Assembly: GCF_020165495.1 (NCBI RefSeq)
Contig: NZ_JAIUIE010000001.1
Coordinates: 1,116,001-1,180,000, forward strand
Direction: 5' to 3'
DNA: 64,000 nucleotides
DNA from: Mesorhizobium sp. BR1-1-16
GTDB taxonomy: Bacteria; Pseudomonadota; Alphaproteobacteria; Rhizobiales; Kaistiaceae
Shown here: in pieces, positions 15,528 to 24,389 of the stretch
How positions within the stretch are numbered: the first letter of the stretch is position 1
Layout of the letters: each line of letters opens with the position of its first letter
Notes under the pieces: model-generated
Seen by the model: only the letters and a program-made list of their open reading frames with translations
Database searches by the model: none
What the model was told of the DNA's origin: nothing
Position numbers and translations under genes: made by a program

Positions 15528-18500
15528 AGCGCGGTTCGATCGCTGACTTTTTCATTGCCCGTCCGATCTTCGCCTGGGTGCTTGCGATTGCCGTAATGCT
15601 CGGCGGACTGCTCGGCATCTATACGCTGCCGATTGCGCAATATCCCGAAATCGCGCCGACGACCGTGCGCATCTCCGCCAGCTATCCGGGCGCCAGCGCC
15701 GAGACGGTCGAGAACTCGGTGACGAAGGTCATCGAGCAGGGACTAACTGGGCTCGAAAGTCTCGACTACATGTCCGGATCGAGTTCCGCGACCGGTTCAT
15801 CTTCGATTCAGCTCACCTTCGCCAGCGGCGTCGATCCCGATATCGCGCAGGTTCAGGTCCAGAACAAGCTGCAACTGGTCGAGTCACAGCTTCCCGACGC
15901 CGTGGTCAACCAGGGTATCAGCGTCACCAAGTCGAGTTCCGGCATCCTGATGGTCGGCGCGCTGGTGTCGAAAGACGGCAGCCTGTCGTCGCAGGATCTT
16001 GGAGACTATTTCTCGTCGACATTTGAAGATGTCATCAAGCGCGTCGAGGGCGTCGGCGACATCAACGTCTTCGGCTCGGGCTTTGCGATGCGCATCTGGC
16101 TGGATCCGGCGAAGCTCGCCAAGTACCAGCTCATGCCGAGCGATATCTCGACTGCGATCTCAGTCCAGAACAGGCAGGTTTCGGCGGGCCAGCTTGGCGG
16201 ATTGCCAAGCCCGGCCGGGCAGCAGCTCAATTTCACGGTGACGGCGCAGAGCCAGCTCCAGACACCTGACCAATTCCGTAACATCATCCTGAAGACGGCG
16301 ACCGACGGCTCGATCGTGCATCTTGGCGACGTCGCGCGGGTCGAGATCGGCTCGGAGAGCTACGGCTCGTACTCGCGCTACAACGGGCTGCCGGCGGCGG
16401 GATTTGGTATCAACCTCGCAACCGGGGCGAATGCGATCAACACCTCGGCCGGCGTCAAGGCGGCGATGGAGAAGCTGTCGGCCGGTCTGCCGTCGTCGAT
16501 CGAGGTTGTCTACCCCTATGACACGACGCCCTTCGTCAAGCTCTCGATCGAGAAGGTGGTCGAGACGCTTGCCGAGGCCGTTGTTCTGGTCTTCCTCGTG
16601 ATGTTCCTGTTCCTTCAGAACATTCGCGCGACGCTGATCCCGACCATCGCGGTGCCCGTCGTCCTGCTCGGCACCTTCGGCGTCCTCGCCTACTTCGGCT
16701 ATTCGATCAACACGCTGACGATGTTCGCCATGGTTCTGGCGATCGGCCTTCTCGTCGACGACGCGATCGTCGTTGTCGAGAATGTCGAGCGCGTGATGGC
16801 GGAGGAGGGGCTGTCGCCGCGCGAGGCCACGAAGAAATCCATGGGCGAGATCACCGGCGCGCTGATCGGCATTGCCATGGTGCTCTCGGCCGTCTTCCTG
16901 CCGATGGCGTTCTTCTCCGGCTCGGTCGGCGTCATCTACCGCCAGTTCTCGGTCACGATCGTCACGGCGATGGTGCTCTCCGTTCTGGTCGCTATCGTGC
17001 TGACGCCGGCGCTATGCGCCACCATGCTCAAGCCTGCCAAGCATGGCGAGCGAAAAGGGCTGTTCGGCTGGTTCAATCGCAATTTCGATCGCGGCACCGA
17101 CAGCTATGTCCGCGGCGTCGGCGGCATCATTCGACGGCCGGGGCGCTTCCTTGCCCTGTTCCTCATCATGGTCGCCGGCGTCTACTTGCTCTTCGTGCGG
17201 CTTCCGAGCTCCTTCCTGCCGGAGGAGGATCAGGGCGTGCTGATGACGATGATCACGTTGCCATCCGGTGCCACGCAGGCCCGAACCCTCGATGTGGTCA
17301 AGCAGGTCGAGGCGCATTTCCTCAACGAGGAAAAAGGCGATGTCGACGCGGTGTTCTCCGCGCTCGGCTTCGGCTTCAATGGCAGTGGCCAGAACTCGGC
17401 GATGGCCTTCATCAAGCTGAAGGATTTCGACGAGCGCAAAGGCAAGGACCAGACTTCTGCGGCGATCGCGGGACGCGCGATGGCTGCCTTCTCGAAGATC
17501 CGCGACGCGCAGGTCATCGCTCTGGCGCCGCCTGTCATCCCCAATCTCGGTCAGTCGAACGGCTTCGAGATGTATCTGCAGGATACGGCCGGGGCTGGTC
17601 AGGACCAGCTGAAGGCGGCGCGCGACCAGTTGCTCGCTGCAGCGGCCAAGGATCCGCTCGTCGTGGGCGTCCGTCAGGGTGGTCAGGAGGATCAGGCCCA
17701 GTTCAATGTCGATATCGACCAAGCCAAGGCAAAGGCACTCGGCGTCGATCTCGCTGACATCAACAGCACGATCTCGGTCGCCTTCGCGGGCTCCTATGTC
17801 AACGACTTCATCGATCGCGGCAAGGTGAAGCCTGTCTATGTGCAGGGCGACTCCGAATTTCGCACAGAACCTGGAAGTTTCGACAGCTGGTTCGTTCGCA
17901 ATGCGAGCGGCGAGATGGTGCCCTTTTCAAGCTTCATCGCATCGAGTTGGACGCGGGCGTCGCCGAAACTCGACCGCTACAACGGCATATCGGCGGTGAG
18001 CATCCAGGGTTCGTCCGCAGCAGGTGTCAGTTCCGGCACGGCGATGGACGAGATGCTGACGCTCGTCTCGGAGCTCCCATCGGGCTTCACGGCGGCTTGG
18101 ACCGGCCTTTCCTATCAGGAGCAGCTCTCCGGTAACCAGGCGTCGGCGCTCTATGCGATCTCGATCCTCGTCGTCTTCCTGTGCCTCGCGGCACTTTATG
18201 AGAGTTGGTCGATTCCGTTTTCGGTCATGCTTGCCGTGCCGATCGGCGTCCTTGGCGCGCTCGTGGCGGCGAAGCTGTTTGGCCAATCGAACGACGTCTA
18301 CTTCAAGGTTGGCTTGCTGACGACGATCGGCCTTTCGGCCAAGAACGCGATCCTGATCGTCGAATTCGCGCGAGACCAGCAGGCCGCCGGCAAGGAACTG
18401 GTCGAGGCGACGCTCCTCGCCGCGCGTCAGCGCCTCCGTCCCATCTTGATGACGTCGCTGGCCTTCATTCTTGGCGTGCTGCCGCTCGCCATCGCGACGG

Positions 18501-18673
18501 GCGCCGGCTCGGGCGCGCAGAATGCAGTCGGCATCGGCGTGATGGGCGGCATGCTCGCGGCGACGTCGATCGGCATCTTCATGGTGCCGATGTTCTATGT
18601 CGTCGTCCGCCGCGTCGCCGATCGCCGGAAGCCGAAGCCTGCGACGCCCGAGACAGTCGCTCCGGCGCACTGA
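15524..18673 (+). CDS. RND multidrug efflux pump, inner-membrane subunit (AcrB/MexB-like, HAE1)
   Basis: Proton-driven trimeric exporter, 1049 aa, the normal length for HAE1 transporters. Landmarks are the N-terminus [48 protein letters not shown], the TM4 proton-relay segment [17 protein letters not shown] with its Asp pair, [29 protein letters not shown] and a second set of helices at the C-terminus with [14 protein letters not shown]. It is cotranslated with the adaptor. Substrates are likely hydrophobic compounds or drugs but cannot be specified. Confidence 0.96.
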   Translation: MKRGSIADFFIARPIFAWVLAIAVMLGGLLGIYTLPIAQYPEIAPTTVRISASYPGASAETVENSVTKVIEQGLTGLESLDYMSGSSSATGSSSIQLTFASGVDPDIAQVQVQNKLQLVESQLPDAVVNQGISVTKSSSGILMVGALVSKDGSLSSQDLGDYFSSTFEDVIKRVEGVGDINVFGSGFAMRIWLDPAKLAKYQLMPSDISTAISVQNRQVSAGQLGGLPSPAGQQLNFTVTAQSQLQTPDQFRNIILKTATDGSIVHLGDVARVEIGSESYGSYSRYNGLPAAGFGINLATGANAINTSAGVKAAMEKLSAGLPSSIEVVYPYDTTPFVKLSIEKVVETLAEAVVLVFLVMFLFLQNIRATLIPTIAVPVVLLGTFGVLAYFGYSINTLTMFAMVLAIGLLVDDAIVVVENVERVMAEEGLSPREATKKSMGEITGALIGIAMVLSAVFLPMAFFSGSVGVIYRQFSVTIVTAMVLSVLVAIVLTPALCATMLKPAKHGERKGLFGWFNRNFDRGTDSYVRGVGGIIRRPGRFLALFLIMVAGVYLLFVRLPSSFLPEEDQGVLMTMITLPSGATQARTLDVVKQVEAHFLNEEKGDVDAVFSALGFGFNGSGQNSAMAFIKLKDFDERKGKDQTSAAIAGRAMAAFSKIRDAQVIALAPPVIPNLGQSNGFEMYLQDTAGAGQDQLKAARDQLLAAAAKDPLVVGVRQGGQEDQAQFNVDIDQAKAKALGVDLADINSTISVAFAGSYVNDFIDRGKVKPVYVQGDSEFRTEPGSFDSWFVRNASGEMVPFSSFIASSWTRASPKLDRYNGISAVSIQGSSAAGVSSGTAMDEMLTLVSELPSGFTAAWTGLSYQEQLSGNQASALYAISILVVFLCLAALYESWSIPFSVMLAVPIGVLGALVAAKLFGQSNDVYFKVGLLTTIGLSAKNAILIVEFARDQQAAGKELVEATLLAARQRLRPILMTSLAFILGVLPLAIATGAGSGAQNAVGIGVMGGMLAATSIGIFMVPMFYVVVRRVADRRKPKPATPETVAPAH

Positions 18674-18692
18674 TCCGATCCGCAAAAAAGAA

Positions 18693-18716
18693 CGGCCGCC
18701 CTGCTGAGGGCGGCCG
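18693..18716. terminator. Bidirectional intrinsic terminator
   Basis: A perfect 10-bp GC-rich stem (CGGCCGCCCT paired with AGGGCGGCCG) closes on a GCTG loop. On the plus strand it is followed by a loose T-rich run (CTTTCCGTTTT); on the minus strand the AAAAAAG at 18684-18690 supplies a U-tract. It lies between the convergent efflux and ECF S-component genes and can stop both. Confidence 0.88.
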
Positions 18717-18743
18717 CTTTCCGTTTTGGTCGTGATCGCCGGA

Positions 18744-19316
18744 TCAGGCTTTCGTGTAGGCGAAGAAGGGCAGGCCGGTCGTGAAGTTCCGCGGCAGGCG
18801 CGTCGCGATCAGCCAGGCGATGACCGCCGTGATGATCTTGTCGGCGAGGTTCTGCACGAGGTTCGAGATCGCGACAGACTGGATGAGCTGCGTGCCCATG
18901 GCCAGGAGATAGGCTGTGGCGAAGTCGGTGCCCGAGCCCGTCACACCGCCGAACATGTAGACGATGATCGGGATGGAGACGATCGTCGAGATGACCGCGA
19001 TGATGGCGCCCGAAACGACCGTCTTCCAGAGGCTGGAGAACCAGCCATAGCGGGCAAGGATGCCGGCAGTGGCGCCGATAACCAGCGCGACGGGAAAGAA
19101 TGCGGCCGCGACCGGATCAAGGATCAGGCCCCAGATCAGGCATGCCAGCGTGCCGACAATGGCGCCGGCGATCGGACCAGCTAGGATGCCGACCAGGACC
19201 GTCCCGATCGAATCGATGAACAGAGGGAGTTTCAGCCAGGCGACGATCTGGCCGACGACGATGTTGATCACGATGGCTGCCGCCATCAGCACGAGCGTTC
19301 TGTTGTCGAACTTCAT
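18744..19316 (-). CDS. ECF transporter substrate-specificity (S) component, orphan copy
   Basis: Integral membrane protein of 190 aa with about six hydrophobic helices. It begins MKFDNRTLVLMAAAIVIN and has KLPLFIDSIGTVLVGILAGP, WGLILDPVAAAFFPVALVIG and IPIIVYMFGGVTGSG. It is strongly similar along its whole length to the S component at 48525-49097, which sits with the T and A subunits, while this copy has none beside it. It follows a nucleoside hydrolase on the same strand (120-bp gap with hairpins), which hints at a nucleoside- or base-like ligand. It probably shares the EcfT/A/A' module encoded at 46-48 kb. Confidence 0.85.
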   Translation of the reverse strand: MKFDNRTLVLMAAAIVINIVVGQIVAWLKLPLFIDSIGTVLVGILAGPIAGAIVGTLACLIWGLILDPVAAAFFPVALVIGATAGILARYGWFSSLWKTVVSGAIIAVISTIVSIPIIVYMFGGVTGSGTDFATAYLLAMGTQLIQSVAISNLVQNLADKIITAVIAWLIATRLPRNFTTGLPFFAYTKA

Positions 19317-19406
19317 GATGTTCCCCAGAGAAGAGAGACCCTATCCGGCCGGCCATTCGGTCGGCATCCTTCTTGGCCTTCAGCGTTCCCCCGCCTCTGG
19401 CAACCG

Positions 19407-19422
19407 TGGGACGATCGTCCCA
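19407..19422. repeat. 16-bp perfect palindrome next to a small hairpin
   Basis: TGGGACGATCGTCCCA is a perfect palindrome. It abuts AAGCG-TTT-CGCTT (19422-19434), so the minus-strand transcript could form two stacked hairpins directly after the nucleoside hydrolase stop. There is no U-tract. It may be an operator for the S-component gene or an mRNA-processing hairpin. Confidence 0.45.
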
Positions 19423-19436
19423 AGCGTTTCGCTTGA

Positions 19437-20396
19437 TCAGCCGATCGGGCGCGTCACCGCGTCGGTCAGCATCTTCATGAACCTGTCGCGCGAGGCGATA
19501 TCGACGACGGTGGCGTTGACCGGCTTGCCGGCATGCAGCTTGCGATCGACGATCGTCTGGCCGAGCGCGGGGCCGTCGGCGTTCACAACCTCGACGTAAG
19601 CCTCGCTCGACTTCACGACGATGGACGGATCGATGGCGATCGCCATGGTGATCGGGTCGGGCAGGTCGATGCCCGGCAGGCCCGAGATCTTGGTCGAGAA
19701 CTCGACCAAGCAGCGCTGGATATCGACACAGAAGTCGCCGAGCTTGCCCCCGATGCGCTTCAGTTCGTCCGTATCGGCCGGCTCAACGACGGCATGGCGG
19801 CAGGAAATCTCCCACCCGCACATCACGATCGGCATGCCGGACTGGAAGACCATACGAGCGGCGTCCGGGTCGGCATAGATGTTGAATTCCGCCGCCGGCG
19901 TGACATTGCCGGGGCCATCGCCGATGCCGCCCATGATGATGCAATGTTTGACCGCCTGTGCGAGGCGCGGCTCGCGCGCGAGCGCCACGGCCACATTCGT
20001 GAGCGGCCCGAGCGTGACCAGAGTGATCTCGCCCGGGCGCGACAGGATCACCTCGATCATCTTGTCGACGCCGTGGCCTTCATCAGGCCTACGCCCGGAG
20101 AGCGGCAGGCCGATATCGCCCATGCCGTCCTCGCCATGCACATTGACGGCGTCGAACGGCCCGCGGATCAGCGCCTTGCCGATGCCTGCATAAACGGGCA
20201 CATGCGTGGCCCCGCAGATCTCGCGCGTGTAGAGCGCGTTCTGCAGCGCCTTTTCCAGCGAGCAATTGCCCATCACGACCGAGATGCCGGCGATCTCGAC
20301 GGTGGGGTTCATGAAGGCCATGACGAGCGCGACGGCGTCGTCCGAGCCGGTGTCGGTGTCGATCCACAGCGTCGTGGCCGGAGCGTTGAGGGGCAT
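19437..20396 (-). CDS. Nucleoside hydrolase (inosine-uridine-type family)
   Basis: Predicted N-ribohydrolase of 319 aa that would split a nucleoside-like compound into base and ribose. The N-terminal Ca-binding motif is IDTDTGSDDAVAL (Asp13, 15, 19, 20), followed by LVTLGPLTNVAVAL, IIMGG and GNVTPAAEFNIYADPDAA. The residue just before the C-terminal metal-binding Asp (Asp247) is Pro246, where the classical family has the catalytic His, so activity or substrate may differ. It starts right at the end of the aldo/keto reductase gene (no gap) and is followed by an S component. Cytoplasmic; no signal peptide. Confidence 0.88.
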   Translation of the reverse strand: MPLNAPATTLWIDTDTGSDDAVALVMAFMNPTVEIAGISVVMGNCSLEKALQNALYTREICGATHVPVYAGIGKALIRGPFDAVNVHGEDGMGDIGLPLSGRRPDEGHGVDKMIEVILSRPGEITLVTLGPLTNVAVALAREPRLAQAVKHCIIMGGIGDGPGNVTPAAEFNIYADPDAARMVFQSGMPIVMCGWEISCRHAVVEPADTDELKRIGGKLGDFCVDIQRCLVEFSTKISGLPGIDLPDPITMAIAIDPSIVVKSSEAYVEVVNADGPALGQTIVDRKLHAGKPVNATVVDIASRDRFMKMLTDAVTRPIG

Positions 20397-21467
20397 TCAG
20401 GCGGTCTCCCTGGATTGGAGCACGGGCGGCTCCTTGTTGGGCGTCGGCGCGGCTGGATCGAGCAGGCCCTCGGCCTTGAGATCGCTCCAGAGGCCTTCGG
20501 GAACAGGATGGTCCAGCGCGGCGAGATTGCGGGCGATTTCGGCCGGCTTGACGGCGCCGAGCACCAGCGAAGACACCGCCGGATGGCCGAGGACAAACTG
20601 CACCGCCGCACGCGCCAGCGGCACGCCATGCGCTCGGCAGACGGCCTCGATGCGGGCGACGCGATCGATGATCCCGGGCGGCGCGGCCTCGTAATTGTAG
20701 CGGGCACCCGGAATGGCGCCGGTGGCGAGGATGCCAGAATTGAAGATGCCGCCGAGCATGATGCCGACGCCTTGTTCGAGCGCGAGCGGCATCAAGGTGG
20801 CCAGCGCTGGCTGCTCGAGCAGCGAATAGCGGCCGGCGAGCAGAACGGCGTCGAAATCGGCGGCGCGCAGGAAGCGCTCGCACCAGTCATGATCGTCGAG
20901 CCCGAGCCCGATCGCCTTGACGCTGCCTTCCGCGCGAAGCTGTTCGAGCGCACGATAGCCGCTGTCGAGCGCCTCGCGGTAGCGCACCTCGACCTGATCC
21001 TCGCCATGCGTCCACGCGTCAATGTCGTGGATCAGCAGAATGTCGATGCGATCCGTCCCGAGGCGCAGCAGCGACTGCTCGAACGAGCGCATGACGCCAT
21101 CATAGGAATAATCGAAGCGCGGCCGATGCGGCAGGCTGCCGACAAAGCCCCGCGCCGGCGGCGGGGCCGAGCCGCCAGCAAGCGTCGCGGGGTTCATCAC
21201 GCGACCGATCTTGGTGGATATCACCACGCTCTCGCGCGGCATGGAACGAAGCGCCGTTCCAATCCGGTGCTCCGCGAGTCCATTGCCATAATGCGGCGAC
21301 GTATCGACCAGCGTGATGCCCGCGGCAAAGGCTGCCGCGACGGTCGCGATCGCTTCGCCTTCGTCCAGCCTTTCGAAGAAGTCGCCGAGGGGCGCCGAGC
21401 CGAAGCCGACGCGCGATACGGTCAGCTCCGACCGCCGCCCGAGCGGAACCTGGGCGATCGGAGCCAT
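20397..21467 (-). CDS. Aldo/keto reductase (D-threo-aldose / pyridoxal 4-dehydrogenase-like)
   Basis: NAD(P)-dependent oxidoreductase with a TIM-barrel, 356 aa. The N-terminus LTVSRVGFGSAPLGDF, the Asp-Tyr pair in LVDTSPHYGNGLAE, the Lys in STKIGR and the His in ILLIHDID give the full AKR tetrad. The long FDYSYDGVMRSFEQSLLRLG segment is characteristic of the L-fucose/D-threo-aldose dehydrogenase subgroup that also includes pyridoxal 4-dehydrogenases. ATG 21467 overlaps the preceding stop; the next gene starts immediately after its stop. It likely oxidises a sugar-like or ring aldehyde in this pathway; the substrate is not known. Confidence 0.88.
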   Translation of the reverse strand: MAPIAQVPLGRRSELTVSRVGFGSAPLGDFFERLDEGEAIATVAAAFAAGITLVDTSPHYGNGLAEHRIGTALRSMPRESVVISTKIGRVMNPATLAGGSAPPPARGFVGSLPHRPRFDYSYDGVMRSFEQSLLRLGTDRIDILLIHDIDAWTHGEDQVEVRYREALDSGYRALEQLRAEGSVKAIGLGLDDHDWCERFLRAADFDAVLLAGRYSLLEQPALATLMPLALEQGVGIMLGGIFNSGILATGAIPGARYNYEAAPPGIIDRVARIEAVCRAHGVPLARAAVQFVLGHPAVSSLVLGAVKPAEIARNLAALDHPVPEGLWSDLKAEGLLDPAAPTPNKEPPVLQSRETA

Positions 21468-22573
21468 CACGATGCGGGCCGCCTGAACTGCAGATAGAAC
21501 GCATAGCGTTCGGGCAGCACGAAATCGGGCCTTTCGATGCCGAGCGCCCCGGCTGCGCGATGCGCGAAATTGGAATCGGCCAGCAATTCGCGGCCGATCG
21601 CAACCAGATCGGCCTTGCCGCTGGCGATCACGTCCTCTGCCTGTTCGGGCTCAGTGATGGCACCGACCGCCATGGTCGCAATTTCCGCTTCCTCGCGGAT
21701 GCGCGCGGCGAAACCGATCTGGAAGCCTGGGCCTTCCTGGATGTGGCCGGGATTGGTGCGCACCAGAATGCCGCCGGCCGAGCAATCGACCACATCGACG
21801 CCGACCGTTTTCAGCGCCTTGGCCAACACAACCGCGTCGGCGAGTGTCAGTCCCGCGTCTGGGATGCGGTCGATGCAGGAGGCGCGATAGAAGAGCGGCA
21901 TGCCCTCTGGGATCGCCGCCCGGATCGCGGTGGCCACCTCGACGGAGAGGCGCATGCGGTTCTCCGCCGTGCCGCCATAGCGATCCGTCCGCTGGTTGGA
22001 GACCGGCGAGACGAAGCTGTGAAGAAGATAGCCATGCGCGCCATGGATTTCGACGAAGTCAAAGCCGGCCGTAACCGCCCGCTTCGCGGCTTCTACAAAC
22101 GCCGCGACAATGTCGGCGATCTCGCTTTTATTGAGCGCATGCGGGACCGGCCAGTCCTCGTGATAAGCGATGGGAGACGGCGCGACCGTCTGCCAGGCGG
22201 CGGGATCTTCGGCCGGGATCGCCCAGCCGCCTTGCCACGGTGCCGTCGAGCTTCCCTTCCGCCCGGCATGCGAGAGCTGAATGCCGATCGCCGCGCCCTG
22301 ACGATGATAGGTCGCGACGATCCGCGCGAGGCCGTCGACATGTCGATCGTCCCAGATGCCGAGGCAATCAGGCGTGATGCGGCCATCCGGCGTGATGCCG
22401 GTCGCCTCGACGAGTGCACCGCCGACCCCGCCAAGCGCGAAGCGTGCGTGATGATCGAAATGCCAGTCCGTCGCGAAGCCATCGATCGCGGCGTACTGGC
22501 ACATCGGCGAGACAACGATGCGGTTCTTGAAGGTCACGCCCCTGATGGTCAGGTGCGCAAAGAGGCTTGCCAT
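21467..22573 (-). CDS. NADH:flavin oxidoreductase, old yellow enzyme family (YqjM-like)
   Basis: FMN-dependent ene-reductase of 368 aa. Features are VSPMCQYAAIDG with the Cys typical of the YqjM/thermophilic-like class, GIQLSHAGRKGS (active-site His), FDFVEIHGAHGYLLHSFVSP, SNQRTDRYGG and a C-terminal KADLVAIGRELLADSNF. Such enzymes reduce activated C=C bonds or nitro groups. It is the first enzyme gene downstream of the binding-protein gene and overlaps the aldo/keto reductase by one base. Confidence 0.92.
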   Translation of the reverse strand: MASLFAHLTIRGVTFKNRIVVSPMCQYAAIDGFATDWHFDHHARFALGGVGGALVEATGITPDGRITPDCLGIWDDRHVDGLARIVATYHRQGAAIGIQLSHAGRKGSSTAPWQGGWAIPAEDPAAWQTVAPSPIAYHEDWPVPHALNKSEIADIVAAFVEAAKRAVTAGFDFVEIHGAHGYLLHSFVSPVSNQRTDRYGGTAENRMRLSVEVATAIRAAIPEGMPLFYRASCIDRIPDAGLTLADAVVLAKALKTVGVDVVDCSAGGILVRTNPGHIQEGPGFQIGFAARIREEAEIATMAVGAITEPEQAEDVIASGKADLVAIGRELLADSNFAHRAAGALGIERPDFVLPERYAFYLQFRRPAS

Positions 22574-22602
22574 GAATTCAAGACCGTTGCCGGCCGTCCT
22601 GG

Positions 22603-23586
22603 TCAGAGTTCAGCGAGGATGCTCGTATCGAACAGACTCTTGTCGGCCTTGACGCCAACCTTGTCGAGGGTGGCGAGGTTGCTGGCGATCCACGCGTCAT
22701 CCATCGCAAACACGCCATTCGGGTTCTTCATGAGATCGACCTGAATGCGTGAATGGTAGAGTGCTGCTTCCGGCGTGTAGCCATTGCCCTTGAACCAGGT
22801 GTTCTCATATTCCTTCGTGTATTTTTCCGGATTGGCGAAGTCCTCGTCCCAGCCCTTGCGACTTGCGCGCATGAACGCCACGATATCCTTGCGCCGGGTC
22901 TTCAGCGTCTCTTCATTGACCGTGACGAGGTCCTGGCCGAAGGGTAGGCCGAAATCGTAGAACAGCAGATAGCTCGCCTTCTTGCCCGAGGTCTGCTCGA
23001 CGATGAACGGCAGCGACGTCATGAAATCGACGACGGCATCGACCTGGCCGGTCGCGAGCGGCGTCGGATCGAAGGCATAGGGGACGATCTTGAGCTGATC
23101 CTCGGTGACGCCGTTGAGGCCGAGCAGCACTTTGAACGTGCCGAGGCTGAGCGGCGGGCAGGCGACCGTCTTGCCGACCAGATCCTTGATCGACTTGATG
23201 CCGGTGGCTTCGAGGCTGATGACGCTGTCCGGGCTCTTCTGGAACTGTGCGCCGATGATCTTGAACGTCGCGCCCTTTTCTGAAACGGCCGACGCCGTCT
23301 CGATCAGCGAGGTCAGCGCGATGTCAGCCTTCCCCGTCAGCAAGGAGGCTTGCGGGATGACATCGGGGCCGCCCGGCAAATAGGTCAGGTCGAGGCCCGC
23401 CTCTTTGTACCAGCCTTTGTCGATAGCGATGAAATAGCCGATGAATTCGGGATCGTTGATCCAGATCGACTGGAAGGCGAGCGGCGTCTCGGCCGCGCGG
23501 GCGCGTCCCATCGGGGCGAAGGCCGCAGCGGCGAGACCTGCGAAGGCAGCTTTGCCGAAGGCGCGGCGGGTCTGCGTGAGCATCAT
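22603..23586 (-). CDS. ABC transporter substrate-binding protein, NMT1/THI5-like
   Basis: Periplasmic binding protein of 327 aa. The signal TRRAFGKAAFAGLAAAAFAP contains twin arginines, suggesting Tat export. The mature part has WINDPEFIGYFIAIDKGWYKEAGLDLTYLPGGPDV and TGKADIALTSLIET, the pattern of proteins that bind thiamine-pyrimidine, riboflavin-like or other ring compounds. AGGAG seven nt before ATG 23586 supports the start. The cognate ATPase and permease lie upstream at 24.4-26.8 kb, separated by a 353-bp gap, so it may have its own promoter. Confidence 0.9.
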   Translation of the reverse strand: MMLTQTRRAFGKAAFAGLAAAAFAPMGRARAAETPLAFQSIWINDPEFIGYFIAIDKGWYKEAGLDLTYLPGGPDVIPQASLLTGKADIALTSLIETASAVSEKGATFKIIGAQFQKSPDSVISLEATGIKSIKDLVGKTVACPPLSLGTFKVLLGLNGVTEDQLKIVPYAFDPTPLATGQVDAVVDFMTSLPFIVEQTSGKKASYLLFYDFGLPFGQDLVTVNEETLKTRRKDIVAFMRASRKGWDEDFANPEKYTKEYENTWFKGNGYTPEAALYHSRIQVDLMKNPNGVFAMDDAWIASNLATLDKVGVKADKSLFDTSILAEL

Positions 23587-23822
23587 GGATCGACTCCTGT
23601 ATCAGCGGAGGGGTTTGACATTCCGCGAAGGCGTGCCGGCCCCGAGGGAGGCGGAGCGGCATCGGCCTTTGGCGGCGCGAACGGATTGTGTGGTCGACGG
23701 TCCAGCTTCGACTGGCCCTCGGTCGTCCCGGAGGCCAGATCGCGGCGGCAGTCGGTTCGACCCGAATTCTCGGTCGATCGGAACCTTGGATACGGAGTTT
23801 ACCGTCAGGGCATCCAGGTTCA

Positions 23823-23880
23823 ACTGCCTAATATGCAGACTGAATGAATCTTGCGTCCAAGTTATAGGCAGTGACTGCCC
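23823..23880. promoter_or_regulatory. Palindromic operator candidate in the 353-bp gap upstream of the binding-protein gene
   Basis: GGCAGT-G-ACTGCC at 23867-23879 is a perfect palindrome, and a further inverted copy ACTGCCTA (23823-23830) pairs with TAGGCAGT (23865-23872). Three ACTGCC half-sites within 58 bp suggest a regulator-binding region for the NMT1-like gene. The rest of the gap 23587-23939 shows no ORF or RNA gene that I can support. Confidence 0.45.
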
Positions 23881-23939
23881 AAACTTGCGAGAACCAGCGC
23901 TGTTGTCGGGCAGGGCGATCGGAGCCACGGCGTTGCGCC

Positions 23940-24389
23940 TCACATAGCAACCATGTCGAGATGCTCGATCTCGAAGAAGGCGCCGCCGGGCGCGCGGCAA
24001 TAGATCGAGCGGCCACCGGGAAAATCGATCGCGCGGCCGAGCACGCTGGCGCCGTGATCGACGGCCAGGGCGACGACGCCGTCGAAATCATCGACATGAA
24101 AGGCGACATGGCCAACGCCCGGCCGCCACGGCAAACTATCGGCTTCCGGGCGCGGCTCGGCGCTCGAATGAAATGCGATCAGTTCGAGGATCAGCGGATA
24201 GGCATCGGAGCGCATCTGCGTGAAGTCGCAGGAAAGGCCGGCCTGCCCCGTCAGGGCGATGATATCGTCGCGCATGTCGCGCTCGATGAAGAGCGGGGTA
24301 AATCCGAATACGGCGCTGAAGAAAGCGATGGCCGGATCGATCGCGGCAACCGTCAGCGAGGCATGATGCCAGCGGATCGCGGCGGTCAT
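23940..24389 (-). CDS. VOC (glyoxalase/bleomycin-resistance/dioxygenase) superfamily protein
   Basis: Small metal-dependent enzyme or binding protein of 149 aa with two beta-alpha-beta-beta-beta modules. The first module starts IRWHHASLTVAAIDPAIAFFSAVFGF, the second GVGHVAFHVDDFDGVVALAVDHG; likely metal ligands are the early His, Glu in LILELIAF, the His in GHVAF and the Glu in GGAFFEIEH. It overlaps the permease gene in ATGA and ends the transporter operon. VOC members include ring-cleaving dioxygenases, epimerases and lyases; the function is not determinable here. Confidence 0.85.
   Translation of the reverse strand: MTAAIRWHHASLTVAAIDPAIAFFSAVFGFTPLFIERDMRDDIIALTGQAGLSCDFTQMRSDAYPLILELIAFHSSAEPRPEADSLPWRPGVGHVAFHVDDFDGVVALAVDHGASVLGRAIDFPGGRSIYCRAPGGAFFEIEHLDMVAM

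Noticed and set aside
19533-21497. Long plus-strand open frame (654 codons) opposite the nucleoside hydrolase and aldo/keto reductase genes
   Set aside because: Composition is Arg/Asp-rich with no recognisable motif, and both opposite-strand genes have full catalytic motifs.
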